A DNA stretch of 64,000 nucleotides from JBCBWG01 sp036804185 (GTDB lineage: Bacteria > Pseudomonadota > Alphaproteobacteria > Rhizobiales > Hyphomicrobiaceae): positions 1 to 64,000 of the forward strand of contig JBHJOC010000020.1 in assembly GCA_050330095.1 (NCBI GenBank), read 5' to 3'. A program made the translations under genes and the position numbers. Below, piece after piece: positions 51,047-61,263 of the stretch (the stretch's first letter is position 1; each line of letters begins with the position of its first letter). Under the pieces are notes generated by a model. The model did not search any database. It was not told the DNA's origin and worked only from the letters and a program-made list of their open reading frames with translations.

Positions 51047-53057
51047 CTGCGACGTCGTCGGGCACCAACCAGAAAGTGTCGGGTTGATAGATCCCGAAAA
51101 AGCCGCCCGGCTCATAGGCAAAAATACCATCTTGAGGGACGTTCTGCAGCCTTGGTGAGGTCGCGACGGGCTGGCGTGTCCCATTCACGACGCCAATCGT
51201 GAAAACCTGCTCCGCGTGCACGGCCAGGATCTCATGCCAGATTGCGGCACGTTCAGCCGAACTGACGGTCGAGCGCCAGGCCTTCATGAGATCGACGAGG
51301 CGCTCGGCATGCGGCAGATCGGGACGCTCGCCTTGCTTGCCGGAAGTCTCGACGTAGAGCCCCCACGCCGGCCACTGCAATTGAGCTTGCGCAGTCGGCA
51401 CCAGTTCCGCCGGGCTCGTGTCGGCATTGGGGAGGGCATTGTTGAGGCCACCCCAGACGGACATTATAGTCTGGCCCGAATAGATGCGCTGGCGAAACAG
51501 GTCGCGCTGGGTCGCCCGGGGAAAGATCGCGATTCCGATGCTGCGCCACGTATCCTTGATGAGCGCGAGAACATCGGTCTGCTCGGTGCTTTCGCCGGCC
51601 GTCTCAAGAATGATCTCGGCACGCCGTCCATCCGGCAGAAGCCTGATGCCGTCGTAGCTTCGCCGGTCGAGACCCATCGAATCGAGCAATTGGTTCGCGG
51701 CGGCTGGATCATACCGGGCGAATGCGTCGGCGTAGGCCTGACGAAACAGTGGGCTCTGCGGAAGGATCGTATCAGCGCTTTTGCGCGCGAGACCGTAAAA
51801 GGTCGCAGCGTTGATTTCGGCCCGGTTGATGCCCAATGACAGCGCGCGGCGGAAGCGTGCGTCGCGGACAATGGTGCGCCAGACCGGATCGGATGTAGTC
51901 AGGTTCGGCACGATCGCGATGTGCGAGCCCTTGGCGTTTTCCCAGAGCTTCACGTTGATGACACCACGGCGTTCGGCTGCCTTGAGAAACGTGTAGTCGT
52001 CGAAGCGCAGATAGCGGGCCTGGAGGTCACTGTCGCCAGCCCCGGTTTTGGCCGGAATCAGTGATGATGAGCCGATCAGAATGACGATTTCGTCGATATA
52101 GGGGAGTTGGCGGCCCTCGGGATCGATCCGGTGATAATAGGGGTTTCTTGCAAAGGTGAACGCGCTCGAGGGCGGTTCCGTCGTATTCACCCACGGGTCG
52201 AGAACGGGCAATTCGGGGTCTTCGGCGCGCGCCATTCGCATCTTGCGTGTGTGAAGCGCAGCGGCATTCCTGACGCCTGCCGCCTTGACCATCGCTTCGA
52301 GCTGAGCCGGGTCACCGAGACGCGGGTGGTACTTTTTAAGGTGGTGAGCAGGCAGCGCGATCTGCAGCGGCAACGTCGCTGCCAGGGCCGGAAGGAATTC
52401 GGGATTGGGGCCGTCCCAGGTGTAGCGCACGGTCGTTGTATCGAGCACCTCGAAGATTGGCGGCTTGCCGTTGACGAGCATCGCCGGCGGGATCGCGCGA
52501 CGGAACTCTGGGTCGTTGGCAACGTCCTCCCAGGCGTAGCGGAAGTCCTCGGCCGTGAACGGATGACCATCGGACCAACGGTGCCCGGGCCTCAGGTGCA
52601 GCGTGAAGATGCGCTGCTGTTCGACGGTCACATCTGCGAGAATATCAGGGACGATCCGATAGTCCCGATCGTAGCCGACGAGGCGTGCGTAGCCGTAATA
52701 GACGGTCATGCGCAGGTCGTTCTGATTGCCCATCAGCCAGCGCATGCGGCCGCCATGGCGACCGAGCGTGCCCCCGTGCACTCTTGGATCGACAATCAGC
52801 GGCACGCTGGGCACGCGTTTCGCGACCGGTGGAAGCGTGCCGTCGTCGACCCGGCCCACCAGCACTGGTGTTTCAACCAGCCTAGACGGGGCTTCATCCG
52901 CTGCTAAGGCGTGTGAGATCGCAACGGCGACCACAACGAGATTGATGATCGGGGCAAGCGCGTCAGCAAGCAAAAGGCGTCGACGACCCGAGGGCGCCGT
53001 CGGCATTGTTCCCGCGCGGTCCAGCTTCGAACGTCTCTGCCGCAATTGCATTGGCAT
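51027..53057 (-). CDS. peptide/oligopeptide ABC transporter substrate-binding protein (SBP_bac_5)
   Basis: 676 residues from ATG 53057 with GAGG upstream. Signal sequence up to about residue 52 (LLLADALAPIINLVVVAVAISHALAAD). The class 5 binding-protein fold is clear: TLHLRPGHRWSDGHPFTAEDFRYAWEDV, DARFRRALSLGINRAEIN, and ADTILPQSPLF. Larger than typical OppA/DppA, like YejA-type proteins. Delivers peptides or similar solutes to the YejB/E-like channel. Starts 6 nt after the ATPase stop. Its last codons (GTRLP) and TAG lie in a delta hairpin. Confidence 0.9.
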   Translation of the reverse strand: MPMQLRQRRSKLDRAGTMPTAPSGRRRLLLADALAPIINLVVVAVAISHALAADEAPSRLVETPVLVGRVDDGTLPPVAKRVPSVPLIVDPRVHGGTLGRHGGRMRWLMGNQNDLRMTVYYGYARLVGYDRDYRIVPDILADVTVEQQRIFTLHLRPGHRWSDGHPFTAEDFRYAWEDVANDPEFRRAIPPAMLVNGKPPIFEVLDTTTVRYTWDGPNPEFLPALAATLPLQIALPAHHLKKYHPRLGDPAQLEAMVKAAGVRNAAALHTRKMRMARAEDPELPVLDPWVNTTEPPSSAFTFARNPYYHRIDPEGRQLPYIDEIVILIGSSSLIPAKTGAGDSDLQARYLRFDDYTFLKAAERRGVINVKLWENAKGSHIAIVPNLTTSDPVWRTIVRDARFRRALSLGINRAEINAATFYGLARKSADTILPQSPLFRQAYADAFARYDPAAANQLLDSMGLDRRSYDGIRLLPDGRRAEIILETAGESTEQTDVLALIKDTWRSIGIAIFPRATQRDLFRQRIYSGQTIMSVWGGLNNALPNADTSPAELVPTAQAQLQWPAWGLYVETSGKQGERPDLPHAERLVDLMKAWRSTVSSAERAAIWHEILAVHAEQVFTIGVVNGTRQPVATSPRLQNVPQDGIFAYEPGGFFGIYQPDTFWLVPDDVAAGTRLP

Positions 53058-53063
53058 GGGACC

Positions 53064-54998
53064 TCACGTGGGAACTGTCGCAGCGCGGGCAAAATCCGGG
53101 CGTGCGAGCACGTGATGGCCTGGCGCCATTTCAACGAGGCCGAGCAGCGTCTCGTCGGTTGGGTCTGGCTGGAACACGCGCGGCCAGGACCGCGGATCGG
53201 ACGCCTCGCTTGCACCTATGGTTGCAAAATCCAGTGGCCTATCGAGATCTGGATAGGGAACAGCGCTCAACAATCTCTTCGTGTAGGGGTGGGTTGCGTT
53301 CGCAAACAGCTGCTCGCGTCGTGCGATCTCGACGATGCGACCCCGCGCCATCACGGCGATGCGGTCGGCAACGTAATCGACCACGGCCAGATTGTGAGAA
53401 ATGAACAGGTAGGTGAGCCCGAGTTCGCGACGCAGGTCATTGAGAAGATTGAGGATCTGTGCCTGGACGGACACGTCGAGAGCAGAGACAGGCTCGTCAC
53501 AGATCATCAGGTCCGGCGCAAGGGCCAGGGCGCGCGCGATCCCGATGCGCTGGCGCTGACCGCCTGAAAAGCTGTGCGGGTAGCGGGACAGAAACCTTGG
53601 ATCGAGGCCGACGGTCCGCATCAGCTGTACCGCCCTCTGCCGCTGTTGTTCCGCCGTACCAACACGTGCGATCTCGAGCGGCTCACACAAGATGTTGAGC
53701 ACCGTCATGCGTGGCGACAACGAGTTCACCGGATCCTGTAACACCATCTGGATCCGGCGCCGGAAGCGGCGCAACTCCATGTTGTCGAGCTTTGCGATGT
53801 CGACGTCGCCCTGCGGCGTTGCAAATAGCATGCGACCTGACGTCGGTGAGATCGCCCGCATGATCATCTTCGAAAGCGTCGTCTTTCCGCAGCCGCTCTC
53901 ACCAACAAGCCCGAGGCACTCGCCTTTGCGGATGTCGAGCGAGACCCGGTCGACGGCCTTGACCGATTGCGATGTGCCCGAAATCCAGCTCCCCTTGCTG
54001 ATTGAGAACGCCTTGCTGAGCGCTTCGAGCCGCAGCAATGGCGCCCCGGTCTCGATCGTCGGTTCGGGAACCTCCGGCTCGACGCGCCCGGCAAGGCCCG
54101 CAAGATCACGAATCCCGGTCCCCGCCGTGTCGCCATTGGGCTGAACACTCGCATCACGCAGCGAGACCAGCCGCTCGCCCGGCTTCATGTCGAAATGTGG
54201 CACGGCCCTGATCAGGGCTTTGAGGTAGGGATGTTGCGGGTTGCGGAAGATCGCCTCGACGGGGCCGGCCTCCATGACTTGCCCGTGATACATGACGACG
54301 ACCTCGTCAGCCATGTTGGCAACGACCCCAAGATCGTGCGTGATCAGCAGCAAGCCCATGTCGCGTTCGGCCCGCAGCGACTTGAGAAGGCTCAGCACTT
54401 GTGCCTGGATCGTCACATCGAGCGCGGTCGTCGGCTCGTCGGCGATCAACAGCGCCGGATTGCACATCAGCGCCATGGCGATCATCGCGCGCTGTCTCAG
54501 GCCGCCCGAGAGTTCGAACGCATACATGTCGAAGGCGCGTTTGGGGTCTGGGAAGCCAACCCGAGCGAGCATATCCTCGGTGCGCGCCCGCATGGTCTTG
54601 CGGTCTGCACGATCATGGATGCTCAGCATTTCCGAGACCTGGTCGCCGATTGTGTGAAGTGGCGACAGGGCAGTCATCGGCTCCTGGAATATCATGGCCA
54701 TACGGGCGCCGCGCAGCGACCTCATCTCGATGCCATCGCGCTCCAGCGCTGACACAAGGGTCGTGCGTTCCGTTGCCGGGTCGTGAAACGTGATGCTGCC
54801 ACCGCTGATCGTCGCGGACTTGGGCAGGAGGCCCATCGTTGCCTGCGCCGTCACGGACTTGCCCGATCCGCTTTCGCCGACCAGCGCGACGACGCTTCCC
54901 CGGCGCACACGAAAACTGACCCCGCGCAGGACCTCCTGCGCGTAGCCATGGGTCGTGAAGGCGAGACGCAGGTTGTCGACCCGCAGCAGCTCCGTCAT
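53064..54998 (-). CDS. fused dipeptide-type ABC ATP-binding protein (YejF-like)
   Basis: 644 residues from ATG 54998 (GAGG upstream). Two ATPase domains in one chain: the first with Walker A LVGESGSGKS at 40-49, signature ELSGGLRQRAMI, LLIADEPTTALDV; the second with Walker A VGESGCGKTT near 365, SGGQRQRIGIARAL, MICDEPVSALDV. Each has the DppD/DppF-type C-terminal region. A linker of about 60 residues joins them and the tail is about 60 residues beyond the usual end. Powers the peptide importer; first gene of the operon. Confidence 0.92.
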   Translation of the reverse strand: MTELLRVDNLRLAFTTHGYAQEVLRGVSFRVRRGSVVALVGESGSGKSVTAQATMGLLPKSATISGGSITFHDPATERTTLVSALERDGIEMRSLRGARMAMIFQEPMTALSPLHTIGDQVSEMLSIHDRADRKTMRARTEDMLARVGFPDPKRAFDMYAFELSGGLRQRAMIAMALMCNPALLIADEPTTALDVTIQAQVLSLLKSLRAERDMGLLLITHDLGVVANMADEVVVMYHGQVMEAGPVEAIFRNPQHPYLKALIRAVPHFDMKPGERLVSLRDASVQPNGDTAGTGIRDLAGLAGRVEPEVPEPTIETGAPLLRLEALSKAFSISKGSWISGTSQSVKAVDRVSLDIRKGECLGLVGESGCGKTTLSKMIMRAISPTSGRMLFATPQGDVDIAKLDNMELRRFRRRIQMVLQDPVNSLSPRMTVLNILCEPLEIARVGTAEQQRQRAVQLMRTVGLDPRFLSRYPHSFSGGQRQRIGIARALALAPDLMICDEPVSALDVSVQAQILNLLNDLRRELGLTYLFISHNLAVVDYVADRIAVMARGRIVEIARREQLFANATHPYTKRLLSAVPYPDLDRPLDFATIGASEASDPRSWPRVFQPDPTDETLLGLVEMAPGHHVLARPDFARAATVPT

Positions 54999-55222
54999 GC
55001 CGTGTAACCGCCTCGAAGTCTGTAACGTACCGGCTGTGCAGCAATGCCCGGTCACACAGAACCACCATCCGCATAACTTCCTTGTCGCCTGTCCGTGATG
55101 TGATCATGACAAGCAACCAAAGGCGAGCACGGGCGCGTCGTGTTTGGCAATTGATTGTTGTGTTGTCACTATCACGAATGCTGAAAGATGTGGCGAGGGG
55201 CGGCGCGCGAGGGAGAGAGGCG

Positions 55223-56458
55223 ATGTCTGACAACAGACGGGTTCAGGCGACGGGACCTTTGGCAGGCCTTACGGTGCTCGACCTCACATCGGTGATCCTT
55301 GGCCCGCTCGCGACCCAGATGCTTGGCGATATGGGCGCCGACGTGATCAAGGTTGAGAGCCCCGATGGCGACATCATCCGCTATGCCGAGCCCGCGCGCC
55401 ACAGAGGCATGGGGGCCGTGTTTCTCAATGCGAACCGCAACAAGCGCAGCATCGTCATCGATTTGAAACGGCCCGAGGGGCGCGGTGTGGTGTGTGACCT
55501 CGCCCGTCGCGCAGACGTCTTCGTTCACTCCATGCGTCCACAGGCGATCGCCAAGCTCGGCCTCGCCTACGACGACGTCGCGGCGCTCAATTCGAGGATC
55601 GTCTATTGCTCGGTCTGGGGGTTTGGCTCTGGCGGTCCTTATGCCGAGCGTCCCGCTTATGACGACGTGATCCAGGGTATGAGCGGGCTTTCAGACCTGT
55701 TTGCGCGTCGCAGCGGCGGGGCGCCAGAGTTTGCACCGACCATTCTCGCCGACAAGGTGACGGGGATCACGGCTTACGGTGCGATCGTGACGGCATTGCT
55801 GCATCGGGAACGGACGGGCAGAGGCCAAGAGGTTGAGGTGCCGATGTTCGAGACGATGGCAGCCTTCAATCTGGTCGAGCATTTGGCTGGTGAGGCATTC
55901 GAGCCGGCTGTCGGCCCGCCCGGTTACGACCGGACGATTGCCCCGGAGCGAAGGCCGTTCCAGACGGCTGATGGGTTCATCGCCGTTCTGCCCTATACCA
56001 CGCAGCATTGGGTCCGCTTCTTCGAGGCAGCCGGTCGCCCTGACCTTTGCACGGCACCGATGGTGGTGGATCCGGTCGAGCGATCACGAAATGTTCGCAG
56101 GCTCTACGCAGTGGTGGCCGAACTCATCGTCGGAGCATCGACTGAAGCCTGGCTCGAGCGCCTGCGCGCCGCGGACATTCCCTGTGTGCCGATTATGAAA
56201 TTGGAGGACTTGGCACGGGACGCTCATCTCCAAGCGGTTGGATTTTTTGGAACGCGCGAGCACCCGACCGAGGGGACACTTCGCACCACGAAAGTTCCCG
56301 TTCGCTTCAGCGACAGTCCTGGAGACGCGTTTCGCAGCCCGCCACCTGGGCTTGGAGGCGATACCCGTGCCGTCCTCACAGAACTCGGCTATGACGACCG
56401 TCATATCGAGGCCCTGATCGATGCGGGGGCCGTTCGTCAGGCGGGAGAAGGGGTCTGA
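55223..56458 (+). CDS. CaiB/BaiF family CoA-transferase (class III)
   Basis: 411 residues from ATG 55223 with GAGAGAGG upstream. Class III features: GPLAGLTVLDLTSVILGPLATQMLGDMGADVIKVE, NRNKRSIVIDLKRPEGR, VFVHSMRPQAIAKLGLAYDD, SVWGFGSGGPYAERPAYDDVIQGMSG with the catalytic Asp, and DKVTGITAYGAIVTALLHRE. Moves CoA between carboxylic acids; donor and acceptor not predictable. Divergent from the peptide transporter operon; 2 nt before pgi on the same strand, perhaps co-transcribed. Confidence 0.92.
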   Translation: MSDNRRVQATGPLAGLTVLDLTSVILGPLATQMLGDMGADVIKVESPDGDIIRYAEPARHRGMGAVFLNANRNKRSIVIDLKRPEGRGVVCDLARRADVFVHSMRPQAIAKLGLAYDDVAALNSRIVYCSVWGFGSGGPYAERPAYDDVIQGMSGLSDLFARRSGGAPEFAPTILADKVTGITAYGAIVTALLHRERTGRGQEVEVPMFETMAAFNLVEHLAGEAFEPAVGPPGYDRTIAPERRPFQTADGFIAVLPYTTQHWVRFFEAAGRPDLCTAPMVVDPVERSRNVRRLYAVVAELIVGASTEAWLERLRAADIPCVPIMKLEDLARDAHLQAVGFFGTREHPTEGTLRTTKVPVRFSDSPGDAFRSPPPGLGGDTRAVLTELGYDDRHIEALIDAGAVRQAGEGV

Positions 56459-56460
56459 GC

Positions 56461-58113
56461 ATGGGCGTTGCGACCCGTACTGTGGCTTGGGCGCGGGTAC
56501 GAGACGTTCACGCGCGGATGGGTGGCGTCACGCTGAGGCAACTGTTCGATGCACCTGCTGGCCGAGATCGGTTTCAGTTGTTCTCACGCACGGCCTGCGA
56601 TCTTCTCGTCGATGTCTCGAAGCAGCGGCTTCAGCCAGAAGCGCTCGAGGCATTGTTCCAATTGGCTGCGGCATGTGGCGTCGAGTCGTCGCGCGATGCC
56701 ATGGTCGAAGGTGCCCCCATCAACGCGACGGAAGCACGCCCTGCGCGGCATATTGCCCTGCGGGCCGCAAGCGGGGACCCGTCTTTTGCCGATGTTGCCG
56801 ATCTGGTTGCGGGCGAACGCGCACGAATGCTCGCGTTCGCTGCCGGCGTCCGCTCGGGCGCTCTCGCCGCAGCGGATGGCACGCCTTTCACCGATGTGAT
56901 CCATCTCGGGATCGGCGGTTCGGATCTCGGGCCACAACTGGCCAACCAGGCGCTTCGCCCCTATCGCAGCGGCCCGCGCGTTCATTTCGTCTCTAACGTC
57001 GACGGCGCGCACCTCGCGGATACCCTTGCCGACCTCAATGCCGAGCGCACGCTCGTCGTTGTCGCCTCCAAATCGTTCACCACCGCGGAGACGATGCTCA
57101 ACGCACGCACGGCGCGCAGCTGGATCGCCGCGGCCGTCGGCGAAGCGAACATTGGCGCACACTTCGCCGCCCTCTCGACGAACCGAACCGCCGTCGAGGC
57201 GTTCGGTATCACCGCAGACCGAATGTTCGGCTTCTGGGACTGGGTTGGCGGGCGCTTCTCCTTGTGGTCATCGATCGGACTGCCGATCGCGCTTGCCTGT
57301 GGTCCGGACGCGTTTGGCCGCCTGCTTGCAGGCGCGCGCGCAATGGATGACCACTTTCGCACCGCCCCGCTCGATCAGAATGTGCCGGTCCTGCTGGCGT
57401 TGGTCGGCGTCTGGAACCGAAATGTCGAAGGCCATGAGACGCTCGCCGTGATCCCCTATGATCAGCGATTGCAACGCTTTCCGGCCTATCTCCAGCAGCT
57501 CGAGATGGAGAGCAACGGGAAGCGCGTGATGGCATCGGGCGCACGCGTCGAGGGGCACACAGCGCCAATCGTCTGGGGCGAACCAGGCACCAATGCGCAG
57601 CATGCGTTTTTTCAGCTCCTGCACCAGGGCACGACGATCGTCCCCGTCGATTTCCTGGTCGCGGCCGCCGGGCATGAGCCTGAACTCGCTGCGCACCACA
57701 CGGCATTGGTCGCCAACTGTCTCGCCCAGTCCGAAGCGCTGATGCGCGGTGAAACTCAAGCCGCGGTGGAAGCGCGGTTGATCGCCAGAGGGCTCAGCAC
57801 CGAGGCGGCGAAAACCTCAGCGCCCCATCGCGTCTTTCCCGGCAACCGCCCGTCGACGACGATCGTCTACCCGAAGCTGACACCCGAAGTGCTCGGCCAG
57901 TTGATCGCACTCTACGAGCACAAGGTATTCGTCCAGGGACTCGTTTGGGGCATCAATAGCTTCGATCAGATGGGCGTTGAACTCGGCAAGACGCTCGCAG
58001 GCGAACTTGCGCCGATGGTCGCCGGAGAGGCCGTGCCTGCCGGTCGCGACGCCTCGACCCTTGGTTTGCTCGCGGCCGTTGCGCGCCTCACTGGTCGCGC
58101 GCGAACGGGTTGA
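56461..58113 (+). CDS. pgi: glucose-6-phosphate isomerase
   Basis: 550 residues. Signatures: HLGIGGSDLGPQLANQAL, VASKSFTTAETM, DWVGGRFSLWSSIGLPIAL, EMESNGKRV, GEPGTNAQHAFFQLLHQGT and the C-terminal YEHKVFVQGLVWGINSFDQMGVELGK. Interconverts glucose-6-P and fructose-6-P. The 3' end overlaps the convergent TadD-like gene by 26 nt. Confidence 0.96.
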   Translation: MGVATRTVAWARVRDVHARMGGVTLRQLFDAPAGRDRFQLFSRTACDLLVDVSKQRLQPEALEALFQLAAACGVESSRDAMVEGAPINATEARPARHIALRAASGDPSFADVADLVAGERARMLAFAAGVRSGALAAADGTPFTDVIHLGIGGSDLGPQLANQALRPYRSGPRVHFVSNVDGAHLADTLADLNAERTLVVVASKSFTTAETMLNARTARSWIAAAVGEANIGAHFAALSTNRTAVEAFGITADRMFGFWDWVGGRFSLWSSIGLPIALACGPDAFGRLLAGARAMDDHFRTAPLDQNVPVLLALVGVWNRNVEGHETLAVIPYDQRLQRFPAYLQQLEMESNGKRVMASGARVEGHTAPIVWGEPGTNAQHAFFQLLHQGTTIVPVDFLVAAAGHEPELAAHHTALVANCLAQSEALMRGETQAAVEARLIARGLSTEAAKTSAPHRVFPGNRPSTTIVYPKLTPEVLGQLIALYEHKVFVQGLVWGINSFDQMGVELGKTLAGELAPMVAGEAVPAGRDASTLGLLAAVARLTGRARTG

Positions 58114-59068
58114 ACGCACTCACCGCGACGCGGGGCGGGATCGCCGAATCATTTTCGGCAGGCAGAGGCCCCACGCGATCGGCTGGCACAGGCTCGGGCT
58201 CGGCGCCCTGGCCCGTCGTCGACGGAGCCGGCTGCGCGGCCGTTGCCGCCGGGCGCGACGCTGCAGGAGGAACGGCAGGAACTGGAGCAGGCGCGACTAC
58301 GACGGAAGCTGCCGGCGTTGCTTGGCGAGTAGGAGGGGCGGCACGGGGCACGGACGCCCGATCCGCCGGCCCGGCTGTTGCGATCATGGCAAGGTTGGTC
58401 GCGACGCGCTCAGCGTGCCGCGGGTCGCCGCCGGAAACCTGCGCTTGGCGAAGCAGGTCCTCGGCACGATCGCGATTGCCCGCAAGAGCTTCAGCCATCG
58501 CATAATTGTTGAGGACGGTCTTGTTGTTGCGCGAAGCCTTGAGTGCAGCCCTGAAGGCTGCACGAGCGGCGTCGTGCTTGCCGAGCGTTGATTTCGCGAC
58601 CCCGAGTGCCGAGTGCGTGCGCCAGTCGCCGGCGCCACCAGCGATCACGGCCTCGAGATCCTGCTCAGCAGTTTCGGTCTCGCCGATTGCAACGGCCAGC
58701 AGTCCGCGTTCCTGGCGCAGCAACAGGGCGCCGGGGAACTGCTTGACCGCTGCGTCGGCGACCTTGAACGCCTCGCGTGCGCCGCCGCCGCTCCGCCGTG
58801 ACTGCCGAATTGTCCGCAGCGCATCGGATTCGTTAGCGAATCCGGTGCTCACCGCACCTTGATCGGCGGTGCCGGTGCTGCTGCCTTGGGTCGTCATCGC
58901 CGTCAGTGAGCCTGTGATTGGTCCGCCATCCCAACCCGGAGCATCGCCGAACCCGCTCGAGGCGCAGCCTGACACAAGGAAGCCGAGCGTGCAGGCAACG
59001 GCCCGGAACCTGACGCGGCCTGCCCAGCGGCAAGTCAGCAGCGCGCGTGCCGATCGATTTGGTCGCAT
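58088..59068 (-). CDS. tadD: TadD-like TPR lipoprotein
   Basis: 326 residues from ATG 59068 (GGGGG upstream). Lipobox LVSGC near residue 35, so an outer-membrane lipoprotein is expected. About four TPR-like helix pairs follow (FKVADAAVKQFPGALLLRQERG, DWRTHSALGVAKSTLGKHDAAR, KTVLNNYAMAEALAGNRDRAE). The C-terminal 100 residues are Ala/Pro/Val-rich and disordered-looking. Next to other pilus-type genes, so TadD function (secretin pilotin/assembly) is likely. 3' overlap with pgi. Confidence 0.8.
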   Translation of the reverse strand: MRPNRSARALLTCRWAGRVRFRAVACTLGFLVSGCASSGFGDAPGWDGGPITGSLTAMTTQGSSTGTADQGAVSTGFANESDALRTIRQSRRSGGGAREAFKVADAAVKQFPGALLLRQERGLLAVAIGETETAEQDLEAVIAGGAGDWRTHSALGVAKSTLGKHDAARAAFRAALKASRNNKTVLNNYAMAEALAGNRDRAEDLLRQAQVSGGDPRHAERVATNLAMIATAGPADRASVPRAAPPTRQATPAASVVVAPAPVPAVPPAASRPAATAAQPAPSTTGQGAEPEPVPADRVGPLPAENDSAIPPRVAVSAFNPFARDQ

Positions 59069-59339
59069 TACGAACCCCCAAACTGGAAAACATGCTCGAA
59101 CGCATGCCTGACCACTGAGGCTCAGATACTGCGACACTCGCTGCTGCAGATGGCCTGGCCGGAGCTTGTCCCTGCTTTCCCCAGCCTCGGACCGCTGAAG
59201 GTGCGCAATCGGATTGGATTGTGCGAAAAAGATCACAAAATTTGTGGCGAAATCTAACCTGCCTTTTCAAGCGACGTTAGTCCGGGTTTGATCACAATGC
59301 GCGCTGCCCAAGTGGGATTTGCTTAACCGGTAGAGCGTC

Positions 59340-60962
59340 ATGTCCGTCCCTGATCGTCGTGCCGAGGCGCTGTCCCGAAGAGTCGGGGTTGTGGCGCATG
59401 CCTCTCATGAACCTTCGCTGCTGAAGCGGTTCGCGGGGTCCCGTTTGGGGTCGACGTCGATCCACTTCATCGTGATGTTCAACATCATGCTCGGCGTCGT
59501 GGCCCTCGTGCTCGATTTTGGCCTCGCCACGACCATCAAGGTGCGCCAGCAAAAGGCACTCGATGCCGCGACGCTTGCCGCTTCACAGGAGCTCGGGCTC
59601 GAGAACGCCGAGGAGCGGGGCCGAGAGGTCGCCAGTGCCTTCTACGAAGCCAATACCAAGCGTAACCCGGCCGGCGTCGAGATGGACTTTGCTATCGATA
59701 CGGCCGCAGGCCGGATCATGTCCTCGGCGAAAACCGCCGTCGATACCTGGCTGATGAAGGCGCTTGGCGTCACGACCCTCGACGTCCGCAGCAATACGAC
59801 GGTCGCTCGCGCGAACGGAACTGTCGAAGTTGCGCTCGTCCTCGACAATTCGGGGTCGATGCAGCCGCACATGGCGCAGCTCCGCGAGGCAGCAAAGCAA
59901 ATGTCCGGCATCCTGTTCGTTGGAACGGAAGGCACGGATCGCGTGCGCGTCGGGCTCGTGCCGTTCGCAGCTTCCGTCAACGTCGGTTCGCACCATCGCT
60001 CGGCGAGTTGGATCGATTCGTCGGGTCTATCGCCCGTTCACCACGAGAATTTCGAATCGAGCGCGCGCACAAGGTTCCAATTGTTCGACGACATGGGCGT
60101 TGGCTGGGGCGGATGCGTCGAAATGCGGCCGCAACCTCATGATGTGCAACTCTCGGTGCCAACGCCATCGAACCCTGCGACGCTGTTCGTCCCAATGTTT
60201 GCACCCGATGAACCCGATACCATCAACGCGGACGGCAAGACCTATCGCAACAGTTACCTGGTCGATGACGGTGGTGCCTGCACCCGCCAAGCACGCTGGT
60301 GCGTGAGCTACAGCCGTCGCGGCAATTGCACCGAGTGGTACACCGAACCACTTGATCCTGCAGTCGCGCAGTCGCGCATGTGCAAATACAGCGGACAGAC
60401 GCCTGCCGGCTCCGGGCCGAACCTCAACTGCACCACCGCTGCTCTGTTGCCGCTGACCAGCACGAAAGGCCAGATTGAAACGGCGATCGACGGGATGGTT
60501 GCGAGTGGCTGGACGAACGTGCAGCAAGGCGTGATGTGGGGCTGGCGCCTCCTGTCGCCCGACCCGCCGTTCACAGAGGCCCGTCCCGCGAATGACGACA
60601 ACAACCGCAAGTACCTCGTCATCATGACCGACGGCGAGAACACCTATCAGCGACACAGCAACCAGAACCTCTCAATGTATGGAGCGTTCGGATATCTTTC
60701 GAAGGCGCGCCTTAGCCAGTCGAACCCCGTGTCGACAATGAATAGCCGGACGCTTGCCGCTTGCGAGAATGCCAAGGCAGCCGGCATCACCATATTCACG
60801 GTCGCGTTTGCCGAAGCTGCCGCGAGTTCAAGCGCGCGCAATCTGATGCGCAATTGCGCTTCGGGGCCTGGTAACGCCTTGCTTGCGACCGACGGAGAGG
60901 GCCTCAAACGCGCGTTCGAGGATATTGGACGCGAGATCTCCCAATTGCGGATCGCTGGCTGA
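59340..60962 (+). CDS. TadG-like pilus assembly protein with vWA domain
   Basis: 540 residues. One helix at about 43-63 (FIVMFNIMLGVVALVLDFG) in a TadE/G-type N-terminus rich in Ala (KVRQQKALDAATLAASQELG). A von Willebrand A domain follows with the MIDAS motif DNSGS at 169-173 and a second conserved segment YLVIMTDGENTY near residue 425. A Cys-rich insertion lies between (RNSYLVDDGGACTRQARWCVS..). Matches Flp/Tad pilus-associated TadG-like vWA proteins. Upstream of the cpaC- and cpaD-like genes in the same direction. Confidence 0.88.
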   Translation: MSVPDRRAEALSRRVGVVAHASHEPSLLKRFAGSRLGSTSIHFIVMFNIMLGVVALVLDFGLATTIKVRQQKALDAATLAASQELGLENAEERGREVASAFYEANTKRNPAGVEMDFAIDTAAGRIMSSAKTAVDTWLMKALGVTTLDVRSNTTVARANGTVEVALVLDNSGSMQPHMAQLREAAKQMSGILFVGTEGTDRVRVGLVPFAASVNVGSHHRSASWIDSSGLSPVHHENFESSARTRFQLFDDMGVGWGGCVEMRPQPHDVQLSVPTPSNPATLFVPMFAPDEPDTINADGKTYRNSYLVDDGGACTRQARWCVSYSRRGNCTEWYTEPLDPAVAQSRMCKYSGQTPAGSGPNLNCTTAALLPLTSTKGQIETAIDGMVASGWTNVQQGVMWGWRLLSPDPPFTEARPANDDNNRKYLVIMTDGENTYQRHSNQNLSMYGAFGYLSKARLSQSNPVSTMNSRTLAACENAKAAGITIFTVAFAEAAASSSARNLMRNCASGPGNALLATDGEGLKRAFEDIGREISQLRIAG

Positions 60963-61263
60963 CGTTCGCTGCGCGCGACGGCCATAGTTGATAACTCGGG
61001 CAATGATCCACAGCCGGCCATCCGGGTGTGGAGCCTGCCGACAAGACCCACCTTGCACTTCGACGAATCGTGTTCCGACGGACCTCAAGTTGGTGCGTTC
61101 AATGGTGCGCTTGAGGGTGTGCCAACGAGGGGCGTCGATCGAGATCGTGGTGCGGGGTGGTATTGTGATCGGGATTTTTTGTCCTTTCAGGACATGGCTG
61201 AAAACCGGGCGGCGGGGACTGTCGCATGAGACAAGGCCGGCGTTCGGTCGATCAAAGGTAAAC

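Noticed and set aside
53064..54998. Two separate ATPase genes (DppD and DppF)
   Set aside because: A single uninterrupted frame contains both ATPase domains with a linker; no internal stop or start signal separates them.
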